NCBI RefSeq assembly: GCF_000613865.1
Contig: NZ_BAJU01000009.1
Coordinates: 1-64,000, forward strand
DNA: 64,000 nt
Direction: 5' to 3'
From: Acetobacter okinawensis JCM 25146
GTDB taxonomy: Bacteria > Pseudomonadota > Alphaproteobacteria > Acetobacterales > Acetobacteraceae
Made by a program: the position numbers and the translations under genes. Shown piece by piece: positions 57,406-63,836 of this stretch. The first letter of the stretch is position 1; each line of letters starts with the position of its first letter. Under the pieces are notes generated by a model. It was not told where the DNA came from and made no database searches. It was given only the letters and a program-made list of their open reading frames with translations.

Positions 57406-57882
57406 CATGACGCCGGTTGAATTTGCAGCCCTTCTGGGCGGTATGGTTGTGGAGGTCGAAAACGCTGCGCAAGAGGGGCTGGAGCGCGCAACCAAACTTG
57501 TGCAGCGCGAGGCCCGGGCCGAACTCGGACACTACCAAGATGCCTCCGGGCCATTTCCCGCATGGCCGAATTGGCGGAAAGCACCAAAGATGATCGCGTG
57601 AGGCAGGGGTACCCGGAAAACGAACCGGGCCTGCGCTCAGGCGAGATGCGGGAGGGAATTGAGCGTAACGTGCAGGGGCGCACCGGGCGCGTAGGCTCCA
57701 ATGACGACAAAATGGTGTATTTTGAGCTAGGCAGCGCCAAGCAGCCGCCGCGCGCTACGCTTTCTGGAGCGCTAATCCGCAAGGAAGAGGACGTGGCGCG
57801 AGTTGTCGGCCGCCATTTTGTTGGGCGGTTGTTCGGTGAGGATGTTGCGAATGGAGGCGTGCCCGTTATTGGGGATGAATGA
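57398..57882 (+). CDS. HK97 gp10-like phage protein (frame broken at 57574)
   Basis: Reads MPDMTPVEFAALLGGMVVEV, ENAAQEGLERATKLVQREAR; after adding one G at 57574-57575, PFPAWAELAESTKDDRVRQG, MREGIERNVQGRTGRVGSND, DKMVYFELGSAKQPPRATLS, and ends at 57882. About 161 residues. The pattern helical N-terminus, central DRVRQGYPENEPGLRSGEM (pore/tail-type linker) and a VYFELGS...PPRATL end is that of HK97 gp10 minor tail or head-closure proteins. No neighbouring capsid or portal genes remain, so it is a remnant of a structural module. Confidence 0.6.
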
Positions 57883-58159
57883 TTCCGTGCCGCTCCAGCC
57901 AGTCGAGGGCAAGAATGAAGATAACGCCGCCCACGACCAGCGATGCCATTAGGAACATTGGCACAAAATAGCCGATGAGGGCGCATTGCGCGACTGTTAG
58001 GTTGTCCCACCACTCCCGCACTGTTTTGGGGGTGGGCTGGGGCGCGTTGATGGTGATTGTGGGCTTTGCATGTTGCTGCAGGTGCGCCTGACGCGCGCGC
58101 CACATGGGCGTTCCACCATCGTCAAATTCTTCGTCGGTTTCCCATCGGGAGTTTTGCAT
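57866..58159 (-). CDS. Small single-pass membrane protein, unknown function
   Basis: From ATG 58159 a 97-residue protein: an acidic, Gln/Pro-rich soluble part (MQNSRWETDEEFDDGGTPMW; ITINAPQPTPKTVREWWDNL) and one hydrophobic segment near the C-terminus (CALIGYFVPMFLMASLVVGG, VIFILAL), ending RHGIIHPQ. Another in-frame start exists at 58168. It is convergent with the gp10-like gene, overlapping it by 17 bases. No homologue recognised; phage-encoded membrane proteins of this size are frequent. Confidence 0.5.
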   Translation of the reverse strand: MQNSRWETDEEFDDGGTPMWRARQAHLQQHAKPTITINAPQPTPKTVREWWDNLTVAQCALIGYFVPMFLMASLVVGGVIFILALDWLERHGIIHPQ

Positions 58160-58227
58160 GGCGCGCACGGTACCATGGAGGCGCAGTGTGGGGCTAGGAG
58201 TTTGTTCCCGCCGTAATGTCGTACGCC

Positions 58228-58529
58228 TTAAAGCCCGACAGCCTGACGCAGCAGTTCATTCGCGCGGCCTTGCCAGCCGGGGCCATCGGCCTTTAGGCGG
58301 GCCACCAGATCGGGGTCCAGTCGCATGGACACGAGCGTTTTGGTGGGGGCTTTCTGCGGCCCGCGCACCCGGCGTGCGCTGGCTAGGGTAGGGGCGACCT
58401 CTTGGGCAGGCTGTGCCCGCAGGAAGTCCGCCTCTGTCAGTTCCGGGTTGTCCGGGTCCATGGCAATGCCTGATTGATCTGGGCATCTTCATCATCCGTG
58501 GGCATGATAAATTCAGGTTTGCGCGGCAT
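58228..58529 (-). CDS. brnA: BrnA antitoxin (frame broken at 58467)
   Basis: Antitoxin of a BrnT/BrnA type II pair. The frame ending at 58228 has DPDNPELTEADFLRAQPAQE and the ribbon-helix-helix SMRLDPDLVARLKADGPGWQ, GRANELLRQAVGL, both typical of BrnA (DUF4415). The N-terminal piece from ATG 58529 reads MPRKPEFIMPTDDEDAQINQ; one G added on the plus strand at 58467 (C on the gene strand) gives NQAIAMDPDNPELT and one protein of about 100 residues. The start overlaps the brnT stop by 17 bases. BrnA represses the pair, probably at the repeats at 58782-58831. Confidence 0.82.
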
Positions 58530-58776
58530 AGAGCTTTGCCTCCCGTTTGTTGGCCTTACGCAGGCTGATTATGCGAACAATGCGGGTTTCAATGCTGAAT
58601 ACCAGAACATGAAGCCGCAGATTGATTGGGGCGACAGCGACAAGGCGAGGCTCGTTGGCGCTCTGGCTGGCCATGATGAGAGCAACGTCCCATTCGAAGC
58701 CTTCTGCCACGACAAAATCAACGCCGTGTTTGGCGATGTTGCTCTGTCGTTTTGCTTCGTCCCAATCGTATCTCAT
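58513..58776 (-). CDS. brnT: BrnT toxin, ribonuclease-type
   Basis: An 87-residue BrnT (DUF497) toxin. The signature start MRYDWDEAKRQSNIAKHGVD is followed by RLVAVAPINLRLHVLVFSIE, TRIVRIISLRKANKREAKLY. BrnT blocks growth by cutting RNA and is neutralised by BrnA, whose gene overlaps its end. The order toxin-first is the normal BrnTA arrangement. Promoter and operator-like repeats lie within 60 bases upstream. Sequence looks intact, so with a corrected brnA this is a probably functional stabilisation module for the island. Confidence 0.85.
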   Translation of the reverse strand: MRYDWDEAKRQSNIAKHGVDFVVAEGFEWDVALIMASQSANEPRLVAVAPINLRLHVLVFSIETRIVRIISLRKANKREAKLYAAQT

Positions 58777-58781
58777 GGATT

Positions 58782-58831
58782 ATTGTATATATGATAAAAC
58801 CACATTGGGCAAGGCACATTGTATATATAAT
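58782..58831. promoter_or_regulatory. Twin operator-like repeats of brnTA
   Basis: ATTGTATATATGAT (58782-58795) and ATTGTATATATAAT (58818-58831) are direct repeats with one difference, 36 bases apart, right before the brnT start. Their position fits BrnA autorepression; the minus-strand -10 box probably lies within the first copy. Confidence 0.55.
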
Positions 58832-58868
58832 TTGGATTAGGCAGATGGGGAACGGGGTTAGAAGGGGA

Positions 58869-59417
58869 TTATGCGTCGGTGGGGTCTACAAGATAACGCT
58901 CATCATCCATATTGCTGGGAGCCCACGATTTTTCATCTAAACCTACCTCCTCCAGCATTGCGCGCATCAATGACGCACAATATTGTCTATCTGTGGCTTT
59001 GCAATCCCTCCATGTATTGATGAGATTTTCTATTTCTGGCCACAATATATCCAAGTTATCGCGCTTTAAGATCAATAATTTGCGGTCGAACGCGAAATAA
59101 TTCCAATGGACCTTAATGAAATCTAGCATCTCCTCCTCTTCGAATGAGGGGTGCGTATCGGAATCTGAGGCAAGTTTTATAGCTCGAACGCCAGCATTTA
59201 TATCCCAATAAATTGACCAATTACCTTTAATATTACGGTTTCCATCCATCACGTAGGCTCTCTCTGCGTCTTCCATTACAGCGCGCTCGATAACCTTCGT
59301 AATGGTTTGTCCCCTAAGGCGCGCCACGAATTCCAATGCAAACCTCATTTTGGGATCGAGTCGGATAGTTAGGCTTTCCGACTTTTGCGGTTTTTTGCGT
59401 TTGTGCTGTGTAGACAT
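58869..59417 (-). CDS. Ribbon-helix-helix protein of unknown function
   Basis: From ATG 59417 a 182-residue protein. Residues about 14-50 (KSESLTIRLDPKMRFALEFV, ARLRGQTITKVIERAVMED) form a ribbon-helix-helix DNA-binding motif. The remaining 130 residues have no family match; they are helical and rich in Trp (NWSIYWDINAG, IKVHWNYFAFDRKLL). A longer frame to 59453 is possible. Such RHH proteins with extended tails are common in mobile elements of acetic acid bacteria. Role unknown; perhaps a regulator of neighbouring island genes. Confidence 0.55.
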   Translation of the reverse strand: MSTQHKRKKPQKSESLTIRLDPKMRFALEFVARLRGQTITKVIERAVMEDAERAYVMDGNRNIKGNWSIYWDINAGVRAIKLASDSDTHPSFEEEEMLDFIKVHWNYFAFDRKLLILKRDNLDILWPEIENLINTWRDCKATDRQYCASLMRAMLEEVGLDEKSWAPSNMDDERYLVDPTDA

Positions 59418-59549
59418 TCCGAATCTCCAATACCTATCGGAAATTACATGCACTGAAAAATCATTGCAAATTATGCCTGCCCAAAGAATGATAATCGTGG
59501 AATAAAAGCACTGCGCAATATGTGCGTGAACATTAACGGAAGTGCGAAG

Positions 59550-60290
59550 ATGTCTAAATTCGTGCCCTCACAAGGGAGGGCCTTCGATATTTACAAAGAG
59601 GCAAGGCAGAAAGAGCCGAAAACTCGGTTAGTCACAGTCCTCCCTACAGCAGAGATTGAGGCAATTGATGAATGGGGAGTGCCAAATGGAATGGAAAGCC
59701 GAACGGCTAAGCATTCCCGGGCGGTAGCTGACATTGAGTTGGGAGTTGCTGGTATCGCTGGGTTGGTGGCGTTATCCGGTTCCATGGCCGTTGCTGGGGC
59801 TGCTCTGGGGCCGTTAAACACAGAACTAAGGATTTTTCTGGCAACACTATCGAAAGCTTCCATACCCAGCGCTCCTACCGCTGCCGCTTCTGGCGCTGCG
59901 CCCGCGGCTGCGGTATCCACGGCCGCCCGAGCTTCAACAATTTTCGGTCGCCTGCTTTCTGGTGCCGGCCTCGCTTACGAGGGATATTCTCTATACGAGG
60001 ACCAGAAGGCGCGGGATAATCAACTCAGGGAGACACTCCGCTCTCACCCGAAAGAGGCGCAGCAAGCTCAATGGCTTTACGACCATAGTTACGGCATGTT
60101 TGGCTTGAACATGAAGGTCGGGCAAGCGCAGCCTGCAACACAAGTAAATGTCTATGTGGATGGGAAGCAGATTGCGGCGCACGTCGAGGCGTCACAGGAG
60201 CGCCGCGCCCGCCAAGACATGCGCGCCTCAGGCACGGACCCGGATCTGATGCAGTACGCGCAGTATCCGGGACGGAGCGTGGGACAGTGA
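59550..60290 (+). CDS. Chimera: RHH-type N-terminus fused to tail tape-measure C-terminus
   Basis: The first 50 residues (MSKFVPSQGRAFDIYKEARQ, KTRLVTVLPTAEIEAIDEWG, VPNGMESRTA) are those of an RHH DNA-binding protein of the kind VTVLPxxEIEAIDEWxxxNGMxSRTAAIR, but after SRTA the expected helix is replaced by KHSRAVADIELGVAGIAGLV. From there the protein is Ala/Gly-rich and ends in NVYVDGKQIAAHVEASQERR and LMQYAQYPGRSVGQ, as in phage tail tape-measure proteins. The 246-residue frame is uninterrupted. ATG 59550 has GGAAG upstream. It is probably a product of recombination between unrelated phage genes. Confidence 0.55.
   Translation: MSKFVPSQGRAFDIYKEARQKEPKTRLVTVLPTAEIEAIDEWGVPNGMESRTAKHSRAVADIELGVAGIAGLVALSGSMAVAGAALGPLNTELRIFLATLSKASIPSAPTAAASGAAPAAAVSTAARASTIFGRLLSGAGLAYEGYSLYEDQKARDNQLRETLRSHPKEAQQAQWLYDHSYGMFGLNMKVGQAQPATQVNVYVDGKQIAAHVEASQERRARQDMRASGTDPDLMQYAQYPGRSVGQ
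60225..60290 (+). repeat. Tape-measure 3' end, copy 1
   Basis: Last 22 codons of the chimera, encoding ASGTDPDLMQYAQYPGRSVG and the final Gln. A 66-base relative with 54 identical bases is at 62430-62495. Confidence 0.7.
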
Positions 60291-60349
60291 GATATAGTAT
60301 AAAAATCATCTAATCCGCATCATAGAAATCTTTTGAGGAGACCACTCGT

Positions 60350-60751
60350 ATGCGCTGGATTGCCGTTTCATTGCTCCTACTCACATTGCCAGTTGTGACT
60401 CAGGCTGAGGATTGCAATTATTTAAAATTAGTAGAGGTGACGTGCATCAATCTTACCCCAGCTAAGCTTCGCAGTCTTATGGGGCTGAATGAAGCGCAAG
60501 TTCGGGGTATATTGCAGTCAGAAGGGCGGCAAGAAGGTAATGTGATTCATTTCAAAGGAATGGCGGCCGGGAAAGGCAGCTTCTCTGGCGGTCTGAATAT
60601 TACTTTTACTAATGGAATATCTGACATTGTGTCTGCCGTCATAACGCCAGATGTTGGCTCCAAAGATGGAGAGTGGCAGTTTCTTAAATTTATTCAGAAC
60701 AGCCGTACAGGCTTCTTCTGTTTTGATGGGAACCCCAAAAATGCGTGTTAA
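60350..60751 (+). CDS. Small exported protein, unknown function
   Basis: A 133-residue protein with a clean signal peptide (MRWIAVSLLLLTLPVVTQA, cleavage expected before EDC). The mature part has five Cys, including DCNYLKLVEVTCINLTPAKL at its start and FFCFDGNPKNAC at its end, so disulfides are likely. The middle (MGLNEAQVRGILQSEGRQEG, GSFSGGLNITFTNGISDIVS) is reminiscent of small SmpA/BamE-like folds, but this is a weak impression. GAGGAG precedes the ATG. Exported cargo genes in prophages sometimes change host surface properties. Convergent with the Arc-like gene next to it. Confidence 0.6.
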   Translation: MRWIAVSLLLLTLPVVTQAEDCNYLKLVEVTCINLTPAKLRSLMGLNEAQVRGILQSEGRQEGNVIHFKGMAAGKGSFSGGLNITFTNGISDIVSAVITPDVGSKDGEWQFLKFIQNSRTGFFCFDGNPKNAC

Positions 60752-61084
60752 CTAGGCGACGCCGCCACTCTTGCTTGCTAGACGGCCCACTAAAATACGA
60801 ATTAAATCATGATCTGAAAGTATGCCAGATGCTTCAGCAACTCGTGCGTCAGCATCCATTTGTATCATTTGTTGTATTGATTCTTTGCGTATCTCCTCTT
60901 CTGTTTGCTCTATATCCTGAGCACCCTTCCAGTGTTCCCAATCGTCTACTTCATCGACAGCAAAGCCAAGAAGGTAGATAATTTCAGCATTAAGAGAGCG
61001 TATGTTCCTTTTGGCGCGCTCTTCTATTTTCGTCTTTAGACGCGCTGGCATGCGTATGGTCACTGAGGGGCGAGAATCAGACAT
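60752..61084 (-). CDS. Arc-like RHH repressor
   Basis: A 110-residue Arc-family protein: SVTIRMPARLKTKIEERAKR and NIRSLNAEIIYLLGFAV form the ribbon-helix-helix; the remainder is acidic and helical. The Asn in SLNAEI is the Arc/Mnt helix-B signature. It is divergent from a second, shorter RHH gene at 61178 with two operator-like repeats between them, the same logic as Arc and Mnt in phage P22 immunity regions. Stop is one base from the exported-protein stop (convergent). Confidence 0.75.
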   Translation of the reverse strand: MSDSRPSVTIRMPARLKTKIEERAKRNIRSLNAEIIYLLGFAVDEVDDWEHWKGAQDIEQTEEEIRKESIQQMIQMDADARVAEASGILSDHDLIRILVGRLASKSGGVA

Positions 61085-61105
61085 CGGTTATCCCATAAAA
61101 ACGCT

Positions 61106-61161
61106 TGCACGCATTATGATTGCATGTATACAACATGTCTATGCACGCATTTTGAGTGCAA
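61106..61161. promoter_or_regulatory. Twin operator-like repeats between divergent RHH genes
   Basis: TGCACGCATTATGATTGCAT (61106-61125) and TGCACGCATTTTGAGTGCAA (61142-61161) agree at 17 of 20 positions and are 36 bases apart. Each has outer TGCA half-sites, so each is itself a rough palindrome. They fill the space between the two RHH genes. Confidence 0.6.
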
Positions 61162-61177
61162 TTGCAGAAATGGAGAT

Positions 61178-61363
61178 ATGAAGATCACAGCAACTCTAAC
61201 ACTTAGGTTAGATCGTCGTCTTCTTGATTATATCAGGGAGAGGGCAAGTCGCCACGACAGAAGCATGAATGGAGAAGTTCAAGCCGTATTTCGTGAAATG
61301 GAAGCAAAAGAAAAGGCACCAGAGCACGGCCTCGAAAACCGCTCTGATGCCTCTCAGAAATGA
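61178..61363 (+). CDS. Small Arc/Mnt-like RHH protein
   Basis: From ATG 61178 a 61-residue protein: MKITATLTLRLDRRLLDYIR, ERASRHDRSMNGEVQAVFRE, MEAKEKAPEHG. The strand-helix-helix pattern and MNGEV in helix B are those of Arc-type repressors. GGAGAT lies just upstream. The frame is open to 61124, but residues before 61178 overlap the operator repeats. It is followed directly (ATGA overlap or 17-base gap) by the antirepressor gene, which suggests it controls that gene. Confidence 0.7.
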   Translation: MKITATLTLRLDRRLLDYIRERASRHDRSMNGEVQAVFREMEAKEKAPEHGLENRSDASQK

Positions 61364-61380
61364 CCATAGGAAGTCACAAC

Positions 61381-62157
61381 ATGACGACAAATACCATAAA
61401 CGCCGTCGTTTATTCAACGCCTACGATGTCCAGCCGCGAAATCGCGGAACTGACAGGTAAAAAGCACTTCCATGTCGTGCGCGACATTAAGGCGATGTTG
61501 AAAGCCGTAAACTTGGATGAAGCGGGGTATATCCAAACTTGGATAGACCCCCAGAATGGGCAGGAATACGAGGAATACAACCTACCCAAGAACCTGACCT
61601 TAAACCTCGTAACAGGCTACCGGGCCGACATGCGGCTGAAGATCATTGACCGCTGGTTGGAACTGGAGGCCAAGCCCGCTGTGGCTGCCCCATCCAACAT
61701 GGTCGAAGCCCTCACGCTGGCTCTTGAGCAGCAGAAAGAACTGCAAGCCAAGGATGCCGAGATTGCCGAACTCTCCCCCAAAGCCGCCGCACTGGATGTC
61801 ATATCGGAAGCTGAGGGGGATATGGGCGTTCGGGATGCCGGGCGGGAACTTGGCATTGGTATGTCCAAGGTAGTTGATTTCCTGCTTGATCACAAATGGG
61901 CCTGCCGTGAAGGCGAGAAAAAGAAGAAGCTCCGTCCTGCTCACTATGGCCAGACGCAGGGATATTGCCGCCTTGTGACCAAAACTTACCCGGAGCGGTA
62001 TACAGGCGAAACATGCGTGGGGCATGACTTCAAAATCACGCCTCGTGGCCTCGCCCGCCTGGCGGTCCTGCTATGTGGCATCAATTCCGAACCGGCGCGC
62101 AGGCTGAACGGAGCGAAGAAAGCCGCCCCCGTCCCTTTCTTCCAAACGCCAGCGTAA
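61381..62157 (+). CDS. Phage Rha/KilAC-type antirepressor
   Basis: A 258-residue phage regulator. Residues about 10-90 are a Rha domain (STPTMSSREIAELTGKKHFH; YNLPKNLTLNLVTGYRADMR), and residues about 120-240 an ANT/KilAC domain (EAEGDMGVRDAGRELGIGMS; HDFKITPRGLARLAVLLCGI). Such proteins relieve repression during phage induction. ATG 61381 is chosen for its ribosome site (AGGAAG, eight bases upstream); ATG 61360 overlaps the stop of the RHH gene and is the alternative. Frame is intact. Confidence 0.85.
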   Translation: MTTNTINAVVYSTPTMSSREIAELTGKKHFHVVRDIKAMLKAVNLDEAGYIQTWIDPQNGQEYEEYNLPKNLTLNLVTGYRADMRLKIIDRWLELEAKPAVAAPSNMVEALTLALEQQKELQAKDAEIAELSPKAAALDVISEAEGDMGVRDAGRELGIGMSKVVDFLLDHKWACREGEKKKKLRPAHYGQTQGYCRLVTKTYPERYTGETCVGHDFKITPRGLARLAVLLCGINSEPARRLNGAKKAAPVPFFQTPA

Positions 62158-62207
62158 GCGCCGTAACGGCCAGCCATCCCTTCGGGGGTGGCAACGCTGG
62201 TGAGAGA

Positions 62208-62402
62208 ATGAGTGATAATGCCGTTTCCGTTGCTCTCCTTCACGCCACTTATGCCCTGCCGGGCGTAAGAAAAGAATTTGGCCGCTCAGCGGACGATTTG
62301 CTTGCACATATACGCACAGCCGCACGCGCCATCACTCAGCTTTGGGGCGATGTGGTTGCGGAAGAGGAGCAGAGGAAGGTGGGGCAGAAGGCGTTGGTTT
62401 AG
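62208..62402 (+). CDS. Small phage-type protein, unknown function
   Basis: A 64-residue helical protein, MSDNAVSVALLHATYALPGV and RKEFGRSADDLLAHIRTAAR, AITQLWGDVVAEEEQRKVGQ. GGTGAGAG precedes the ATG. No family recognised. It directly follows the antirepressor and precedes the second tape-measure remnant. Confidence 0.5.
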   Translation: MSDNAVSVALLHATYALPGVRKEFGRSADDLLAHIRTAARAITQLWGDVVAEEEQRKVGQKALV

Positions 62403-62429
62403 GGGAAGAGTGGGCAGGAATTTCTGCCT

Positions 62430-62495
62430 ACCTCCGGCACCGCTCCGGAACTGATGCGGTACACGCAGTATCCGGGGAGGAGCGTGGGGCGGTGA
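62430..62495 (+). repeat. Tape-measure 3' end, copy 2 (remnant)
   Basis: 22 codons encoding TSGTAPELMRYTQYPGRSVG, Arg and stop; 54 of 66 bases match copy 1 at 60225-60290. No gene body precedes it in this frame, so it is a fragment. Confidence 0.7.
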
Positions 62496-62502
62496 GGGGG
62501 GG

Positions 62503-62703
62503 CTACATAATTGCTGCCTCTATTGTGAAGCATAAAGCATATGCAATCATATTATAACCACCGAATTTGAAAACGAAGCAATCAAAAAATTCTTCATTTT
62601 TTCTACTATAATAAGAGAATATGAAGAAAGTAGCTGATAAAGCTGAAATGAAAATTAGACAGGCAAAATAGGCGGGGCTAAATATTTGAGGTACTTGCTG
62701 CAT
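62503..62703 (-). CDS. Possible small membrane protein
   Basis: A 66-residue frame: MQQVPQIFSPAYFACLIFIS, ALSATFFIFSYYSRKNEEFF, DCFVFKFGGYNMIAYALCFT, IEAAIM. Two hydrophobic helices separated by a charged turn. AAAGGA lies eight bases before the ATG. No family match, and AT-rich DNA readily gives such frames, so coding status is open. Nothing else occupies this interval. Confidence 0.35.
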   Translation of the reverse strand: MQQVPQIFSPAYFACLIFISALSATFFIFSYYSRKNEEFFDCFVFKFGGYNMIAYALCFTIEAAIM

Positions 62704-62877
62704 GGCGGATTTCCTTTGATATTGATGAGCCGAGAAGTCGGGGACAGCATTAGCTGCCCCCTTGTCGTTCTCACTTACCCATTAATGAGGATAAGAGCGG
62801 AAATGAGAGCAAACATGCTCTTTCCTTCCAAAGCGAACGCGTACATATGCGCGAACGTGCACCATAAGCGGGCCTCC
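62704..62877. other. Gene-free interval
   Basis: About 170 bases; a plus-strand frame of 66 codons covers it but has no ribosome site or protein-like composition. Confidence 0.35.
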
Positions 62878-63153
62878 CTATGCTAGGCCCAGCGCGCTCT
62901 TGACTTTTTCAGCAAGCAGTGTATCCAGCCAGAGACGCATTAAGTCACTGGGCGTGGATACACTCCTGCCTAGGCTACTTCGAGCACGCTTTAACGGGCG
63001 TTGAAATGTAGCCGCAACCAAATCGCCTATAAAACAAATGAAACTCTCACCTCTCATTTGCTTAGGGCGGTTTGGCCTGCGCTGTTTCTCGCGTACAATA
63101 TCCCCTATGGCAAGAGAAAAATCGAAAAATGAATTTTTGAATTCGTTTTTCAT
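62878..63153 (-). CDS. Hypothetical protein
   Basis: A 91-residue basic protein, MKNEFKNSFFDFSLAIGDIV, REKQRRPNRPKQMRGESFIC, then a helical C-terminus (SDLMRLWLDTLLAEKVKSAL). No domain recognised. AAAGGTGG precedes its ATG on the minus strand. It is divergent from the gene at 63217 with a 63-base AT-rich promoter region between them, which supports that both are expressed. Confidence 0.5.
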   Translation of the reverse strand: MKNEFKNSFFDFSLAIGDIVREKQRRPNRPKQMRGESFICFIGDLVAATFQRPLKRARSSLGRSVSTPSDLMRLWLDTLLAEKVKSALGLA

Positions 63154-63216
63154 TCACACCACCTTTGTTCTCTGTGTTAGCATATTATACAAACCTTAAT
63201 ATGTGCGGAGGCAGTT

Positions 63217-63704
63217 ATGGCCAGTCCACTAGAGATAGCGCTGAAAAGTGCGATTGCTGAAAGAAAAAAATCACAGACCGTTTGAAGGATTTGGATGATT
63301 TTTTGGAGCAGACCTCGCGGCTGTCAGGCATCCCACTGAAGGACCTACTGTACTCTCGAGAAGAGGATGAGTTCACGGTCGATGCGTCTGATGAAGATGA
63401 TTTAGTCGACAGTGGTGAGCGAATTTCTCAAGATGATTTGGAGCGCTTAATTTTAGAATTGATTTTCTCTAGTCCGTTCGGATTATCTTCAGTGGATGAG
63501 ATCATGGATGTGCTAAAGAAGCGTGGGTATGACCCTGGGGGGCAAAATAAACGAAAAAATCTCACAACTAGAATTTGGAGAATATCCGAAAAGAAAAAAA
63601 CTATTATTCGCGTGAGAGATGGGGAGTATGGGGCCGCTAAAAATTTAGTCAGTGCTCTTGGTCCTGATAATAGATTCTATTTTTCTCTAGATAAAAGTAT
63701 GTAA
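63217..63704 (+). CDS. Winged-helix-like protein (frame broken at 63264-63270)
   Basis: From ATG 63217, with GGAGG at the right distance, the frame reads MASPLEIALKSAIAERKK; one A added to the run 63264-63270 gives ITDRLKDLDDFLEQTSRLSG and joins the main frame to 63704, about 162 residues. The N-terminus is a coiled coil, the middle acidic (DASDEDDLVDSGER), and the C-terminus (DLERLILELIFSSPFGLSSV, DEIMDVLKKRGYDPG, KNLTTRIWRISEKKKTIIRV) resembles a winged helix. Role unknown. A terminator follows. Confidence 0.6.
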
Positions 63705-63726
63705 TATTCAAATATGATTGTGGTTA

Positions 63727-63753
63727 AGGGGCGGCATATTGCCGCCCTTTTTT
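63727..63753 (+). terminator. Rho-independent terminator
   Basis: GGGCGGC, short AT loop, GCCGCCC, then TTTTTTATTTT. Confidence 0.85.
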
Positions 63754-63783
63754 ATTTTACCCACCTCCAAACTTGTACTACGC

Positions 63784-63797
63784 TGCCCCCACCATTC
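63784..63797 (+). other. Candidate right attachment site (attR)
   Basis: TGCCCCCACCATTC matches the tRNA-Val 3' end TGCGCCCACCATTC at 13 of 14 bases. Placed after the last island terminator and before a host-type gene. A perfect copy would be expected for a young element, so this is tentative. Confidence 0.35.
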
Positions 63798-63836
63798 AGG
63801 AGCCATTCATGGTCATGCAAACGGTGGCCCAGCCGG

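Noticed and set aside
62686-62886. 66-codon plus-strand frame
   Set aside because: No ribosome site, no hydrophobic or domain pattern, overlaps other candidates.
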